DNA of 64,000 nt from Cryphonectria parasitica EP155. Taxonomy: Eukaryota; Ascomycota; Sordariomycetes; Diaporthales; Cryphonectriaceae. Shown here piece after piece: positions 60,326 to 64,000 of this stretch (within the stretch, counting starts at the first letter, position 1; the number at the start of each line of letters is the position of its first letter). The stretch spans positions 4,402,001 through 4,466,000 of the forward strand of contig NW_024468909.1 in the NCBI RefSeq assembly GCF_011745365.1, written 5' to 3'. Both the position numbers and the translations under genes were made by a program. The notes under the pieces are model-generated. The model was given only the letters and a program-made list of their open reading frames with translations. It ran no database searches and had not been told where the DNA came from.

Positions 60326-60765
60326 TGTAATGAGCACTGCAGCAATCCGAAGATTCCAAAGTATACAAAGAGTTTATGCTAACAAGAGCAGTGCTAAGTA
60401 CAAGCCTTGAATACGGAAACACAACTGAGTAACTATGCAAGTATTCACTGCCTTTGAAGCTATCAGAGTAAGAGAGTAATCTGATACTTAGATTAACAAC
60501 TAAAGAGCTATATACTTAATCTATCTAATGGTAATAAGCATGTAGTTATATATCTAGCTCTTTAGTTCTAACTATTCTAACTATATTCCGATTTCTTATA
60601 ATTATTTTCTAAATATATTAATTATATTCATAGTTAATATAATTGCGCTAATAATTCTAATTCGGATTATGTAATCCTGTTTAATATTCAATGTTGGATT
60701 GTAACATCTATTCCCTTTATTAGTAAAGCTTATTCTATAATCTGTATATTGGATGAATTATAATA
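60326..60765 (-). repeat. 3' LTR of element F
   Basis: 440 bp, TGTAATGAGC ... TTATAATA. Confidence 0.9.
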
Positions 60766-60866
60766 TTATCTTTCTTTTATAGATTATTATCTCTAATAAT
60801 CTTTCGTAAGTTTTTTCAGCTATTCTTCCTGCTATATATTATATCTTCCTAATTCATTATATTAAG

Positions 60867-61479
60867 CAGAGTTAACAAATCTTATGCTTGCAAACCTTCT
60901 TCTATTCCAAAAAGTATCCAAGATCGAAATCTCTTAGTTTCCCGCCTTTTGAAGAATTTTATCGAGATGCTTATCTATTCCTATTGCAAGAAGCATAGCC
61001 TTGAATCCTGCAAAATGTTTTCCGGAGACTCTTCTCGTTATATCGAATATATTCGCCTGAATCGCTCTAAATGCAACGTTATAGATCCTTCCTCTGAGAA
61101 GCTTTGCAATATTACTATCCAATATTGAAAGTTAGAGAATAAGATTAAGAAAAAGAAGACTAAGCTTTTCCATTTGCATTAATAGAAGCAGATATGATCT
61201 GAGAAGATAAAATGTATTCTGTATTATAGTATTACTTGCATAAAGGAATTAGATTATATAGAAGCTGAGAAAGCTGAAGCTAAGAGAATGTATATTGCTG
61301 CTGAAGTATAGGCTATAGTAGCTAAGAAATCTGCTATTATAGCTGGGAATTCTTTTTTTGAGAGTTTCAATTGGAATTCTGTAGATGTAGGGAATTCAGT
61401 GATGAATTGGTTGGATTTTCTGAAGAGCGAGATTTCTGAAGCTTCTGAGTTTCAGTTCAAGGTGGAGCAATCATTCTAG
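60867..61479 (+). pseudogene. Antisense accessory gene of element F
   Basis: Plus-strand frame ending TAG at 61,477-61,479, collinear with B: Y-C-K-K-H-S, S-L-E-S-C, S-S-R-Y-I-E-Y (two Cys lost to Tyr), R-S-K-C-N-V, L-D-Y-I-E-A-E-K-A-E-A, and F-F-E-S-F-N-W-N-S-V-D-V. About six stops, all of RIP type. It uses the B-like version of the Cys part. Confidence 0.58.
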
Positions 61480-61489
61480 ATGCTAGTTT

Positions 61490-64000
61490 CTTTTCTTTTC
61501 CAATACTCAGCTACTTTTTCCTAAGCATTTTTAATATTTTTCTATAATTCCTATGAATTTTCGCTTGCTGAGTAATCTTTTTATTTAATAAGATATTCTC
61601 TTATACTATTTATACTTCTATGCTTAAAGATTTTCTCTATCTCATACTCTGATTCGCTATTTTCTACTTCTGCTATATTATTCATTAGTATTTTTTATAC
61701 TGCTAGTTTTAGCAGTAAGATGTAAAAAACTGAATATATTCTTATTCTATAAGATAATACTAATTCGTAATTAATCAGGGAAATCTGTTACAAGATTTTA
61801 AATAATTCTAACTTCTTATAATCGAGTTTATTGTTAGATCTAGTTATTTTAATATTTTTTCGAAATAAATAAATCTTATTTCCCTTCTGTAGAATTAGTT
61901 TCTTAATCCTTTTGGAGTTTGTATACTATATTATTTATTTCTGAATAAATTATAATTCTGATTAGAATTCCTTCTGAATCTTCTTAATTCTCTTAATTCT
62001 TTTATCTATAGCTTCTGTATCTGCTTTTAGCAGTATCTCATAATAAGCTATTGAATTATATCTATAGAATATAAAGAATAATAACTTCTTTATTATACTT
62101 ATATTTGCATTATTATAAGCGAATTATATAAGAGATAATAAATCAATCTAATTATTCTATTTCTAATTAATATAGTATTAAAAATATTATTTAATAATCT
62201 AATTTATTCTTTTTATCTATTTATTTATTTGCAAGTAAAATACTATAAATATTCTATAGTATATTCCAAGTTATTTTATTAGCAAAATTCAAAACTTCAA
62301 ATTGAACTTTCTGTTTCTATTAGAGATTACTTCTTCTAGCATGCTATAATTAGCGATGATTATTCTGAGGAATGTATATACAAGTTCTTCTGCTGTACTG
62401 CTTTTCTTATAAAGAAGAAAGTAAGCATACTTGCTTAGTTTGCAAATTACTATTAAAATACTATTATATTGCACTTTAGTTAAGAATTCTTATAAGAGAG
62501 ATAGCTTGATAATGAAGTTTAGACTAATAGATTGCTAAATAATCATAAATATTGATAAGAAATGCAGTAGTTTATAAGGCTTGTATCTTTCTGCTTTATT
62601 CTTCTTGCAGCTATTGCATTATTATAAAATATTATTAATCCTTTTCCTAAAGCTTAATAGATTTCAGTATCTTCTAATGCATTTATAGATTGCTTTAACT
62701 CTCTAATATCCGTATATTAATATATTATATATATTCTTAATATAGTTATCTTATTCATCTGAAGTTATTAATTCTCAATTCTTTTCTAAGAATTCAATTC
62801 TGAAGGCAGCATTTAGCTCTTTATATGTATTAACAAGATTCCCTGATTTATCTTGAGCAAAAATATTCTATATATCTAAGGAATCTGCATCTCAATAATC
62901 TAATTACCTGCTAAGAGCATCTGCTTATTCATTTTCTAAGCTTTTGCAATATATAATTTTGAAGTTAAACTATAAGAGGAATTCTGCTTATTTAACTTAT
63001 TATTTATTCAAAACTTTAATTATTATAAATATAATCAGATTCTTATAATCCAAGTAAATTATAATTAAATGCTATATACTAATAAGATAGTATTGCTATT
63101 CTTTGAAAGCTTTCATTATTGCTATAAGCTTTTAATTAGAAATTCTATAGTTAACTTCTAAGCTATTCAACTTTTTTGAAAAGTTGCTTATAATCCTTAG
63201 ATACTCTTAATTATCTTACTAACTAAGTTATTCTCCAAGTATATATTCTAATGCATCAATTTCAATTTCAAAAGATTTATAAGAATCTGCTTTATATAGA
63301 ATTAGCTTCAAGATAATATGCTTAATAATCTCTTCAAAAGCTTCTTATATCTTAGAGATTCATTCGAAAAGCTGCTTCTTTTTGATAAGATTTGTAAGAG
63401 AATATGCAATCTAGCTATAGTTTTTAATAAACTGCTTATAGAAATTAATATATTTAAGAAAAAATCTAATATCTCTAACATTTCTGAAAATCAGCTAATT
63501 CTTAACAGCTTTTATCTTATCTTTCTGTAGCTTGATATATTCTAGCTTGATTGTAAATCTGAGATAATCAACTTTTTACATATGAAAATAATTCTTTGCA
63601 GATTTTATAAGAAGCTTTGCATTTTAGAGTATTTGCAATACTATTTCCATATATTTCTTATATTTCTTTAGTATTTAAGAATAAATAAGAATATTATTAA
63701 GATATGCAATAATGAACTAATTCAGATGCTTGCATAGAATATAATTAATTATTTCTTAGAATAAAGCTAAAGCATTTATTAAACTGAAGAGCATGATCAA
63801 ATATTCGTAATATCTATAGTATATTCTGAAAGCAATCTTTCATTCTTCTTCTTTTTTTATTTTAATCAGATTATAAGCTTCTTTTAGATTTAGAGCTATA
63901 AATTATTATACTTCTTGCAATCTATTTCATAATTCCTTAATAAGTAGCAATAGATATTAGTTCTTAATTATAATATTATTAAATTGCTTATAATCAATAT
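61490..64000 (-). pseudogene. Pol remnant of element F (chromodomain to RT), partial
   Basis: Minus strand: chromodomain near 61,510-61,690; integrase core 62,289-62,474 (C-K-L-S-K-Y-A-Y-F, A-E-E-L-V-Y-T-F-L-R); RNase H near 62,900-63,200; RT with Y-L-N-N at 63,693-63,704. Cut by the window edge within RT. Confidence 0.86.

Larger units (their letters stand above)
60326..64000 (-). mobile_element. Element F: chromovirus, minus strand, runs off the right edge
   Basis: 3' LTR 60,326-60,765, then antisense accessory gene and minus-strand pol to the end of the window. It is inserted in E after AAATT (60,321-60,325), the presumed left duplication; the other end is outside. Confidence 0.88.

Noticed and set aside
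10400..64000. Centromere or telomere
   Set aside because: No TTAGGG arrays and no satellite. A RIPped repeat block can be centromeric in filamentous fungi, but sequence alone cannot show it.
1..64000. tRNA, rRNA or biosynthetic gene cluster
   Set aside because: I looked for tRNA B-box motifs, rDNA-like blocks and clustered metabolic genes and found none that hold up by eye; a tRNAscan run would be decisive.

Overview
The window looks like a filamentous ascomycete (Pezizomycotina) chromosome with a two-compartment structure. Three lines of evidence support this: (i) intron-containing protein genes with fungal splice signals (GTAAGT/GTATGT donors, CTGAC/CTGAT branch sites, short 115-206 bp introns); (ii) a fungal GABA-permease-like transporter, a fungal WDR44-type WD40 protein and a Dom34/Pelota gene; (iii) a 53 kb AT-rich block of LTR retrotransposons whose decay is almost only C:G to T:A transitions, the signature of repeat-induced point mutation (RIP).

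Layout. 1-10,158 is ordinary mixed-base euchromatin with three genes, all on the minus strand: a permease 5' end running off the left edge, a four-exon WD40/zinc-ribbon protein of 1,084 residues, and DOM34 (401 residues, single exon). From about 10,475 to 64,000 I see no host gene, only transposon sequence. A Ty3/Gypsy chromovirus family (440-460 bp LTRs; gag, protease, RT, RNase H, integrase, chromodomain) is present as four full-length copies bounded by perfect 5-bp target-site duplications: A 14,061-21,521 (minus, TCATG), B 23,814-31,211 (minus, CTAAG), C 34,821-42,247 (plus, TTACA) and D 52,813-60,222 (plus, CTTTG). A fifth copy, F, runs off the right edge. Older fragments (J, K, I, E) lie between 46.7 and 60.3 kb. 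D and F are both inserted in E; E is inserted in I; K also appears to be inserted in I; J appears to be inserted in K. A, B and one solo LTR interrupt a different, older Gypsy element (G, plus strand), whose gag, protease, RT, RNase H and integrase are spread over roughly 11.8-34.8 kb. Two 310-bp solo LTRs of a separate family (22,209-22,518 and 45,783-46,092), each with its own 5-bp duplication, are much less mutated than their surroundings.

None of the transposons can be active as they stand. The RT catalytic Asp-Asp is Asn-Asn in all six RTs I can read, the protease Asp is Asn in the two I checked, and the frames are full of TAA/TAG/TGA made from CAA/CAG/TGG/CGA. The most unusual feature is a gene between the integrase/chromodomain end and the 3' LTR, on the strand opposite to gag-pol, in A, B, C, D, E and F. 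It has a Cys-rich (Zn2Cys6-like spacing) N-terminal part, a charged helical middle and a conserved C-terminal F-x-G-F-D-W-N-S motif. In element B its 215-codon frame is intact except for three RIP-type stops. I see no CRISPR, rRNA, tRNA, telomere repeat or cellular gene cluster in the window.
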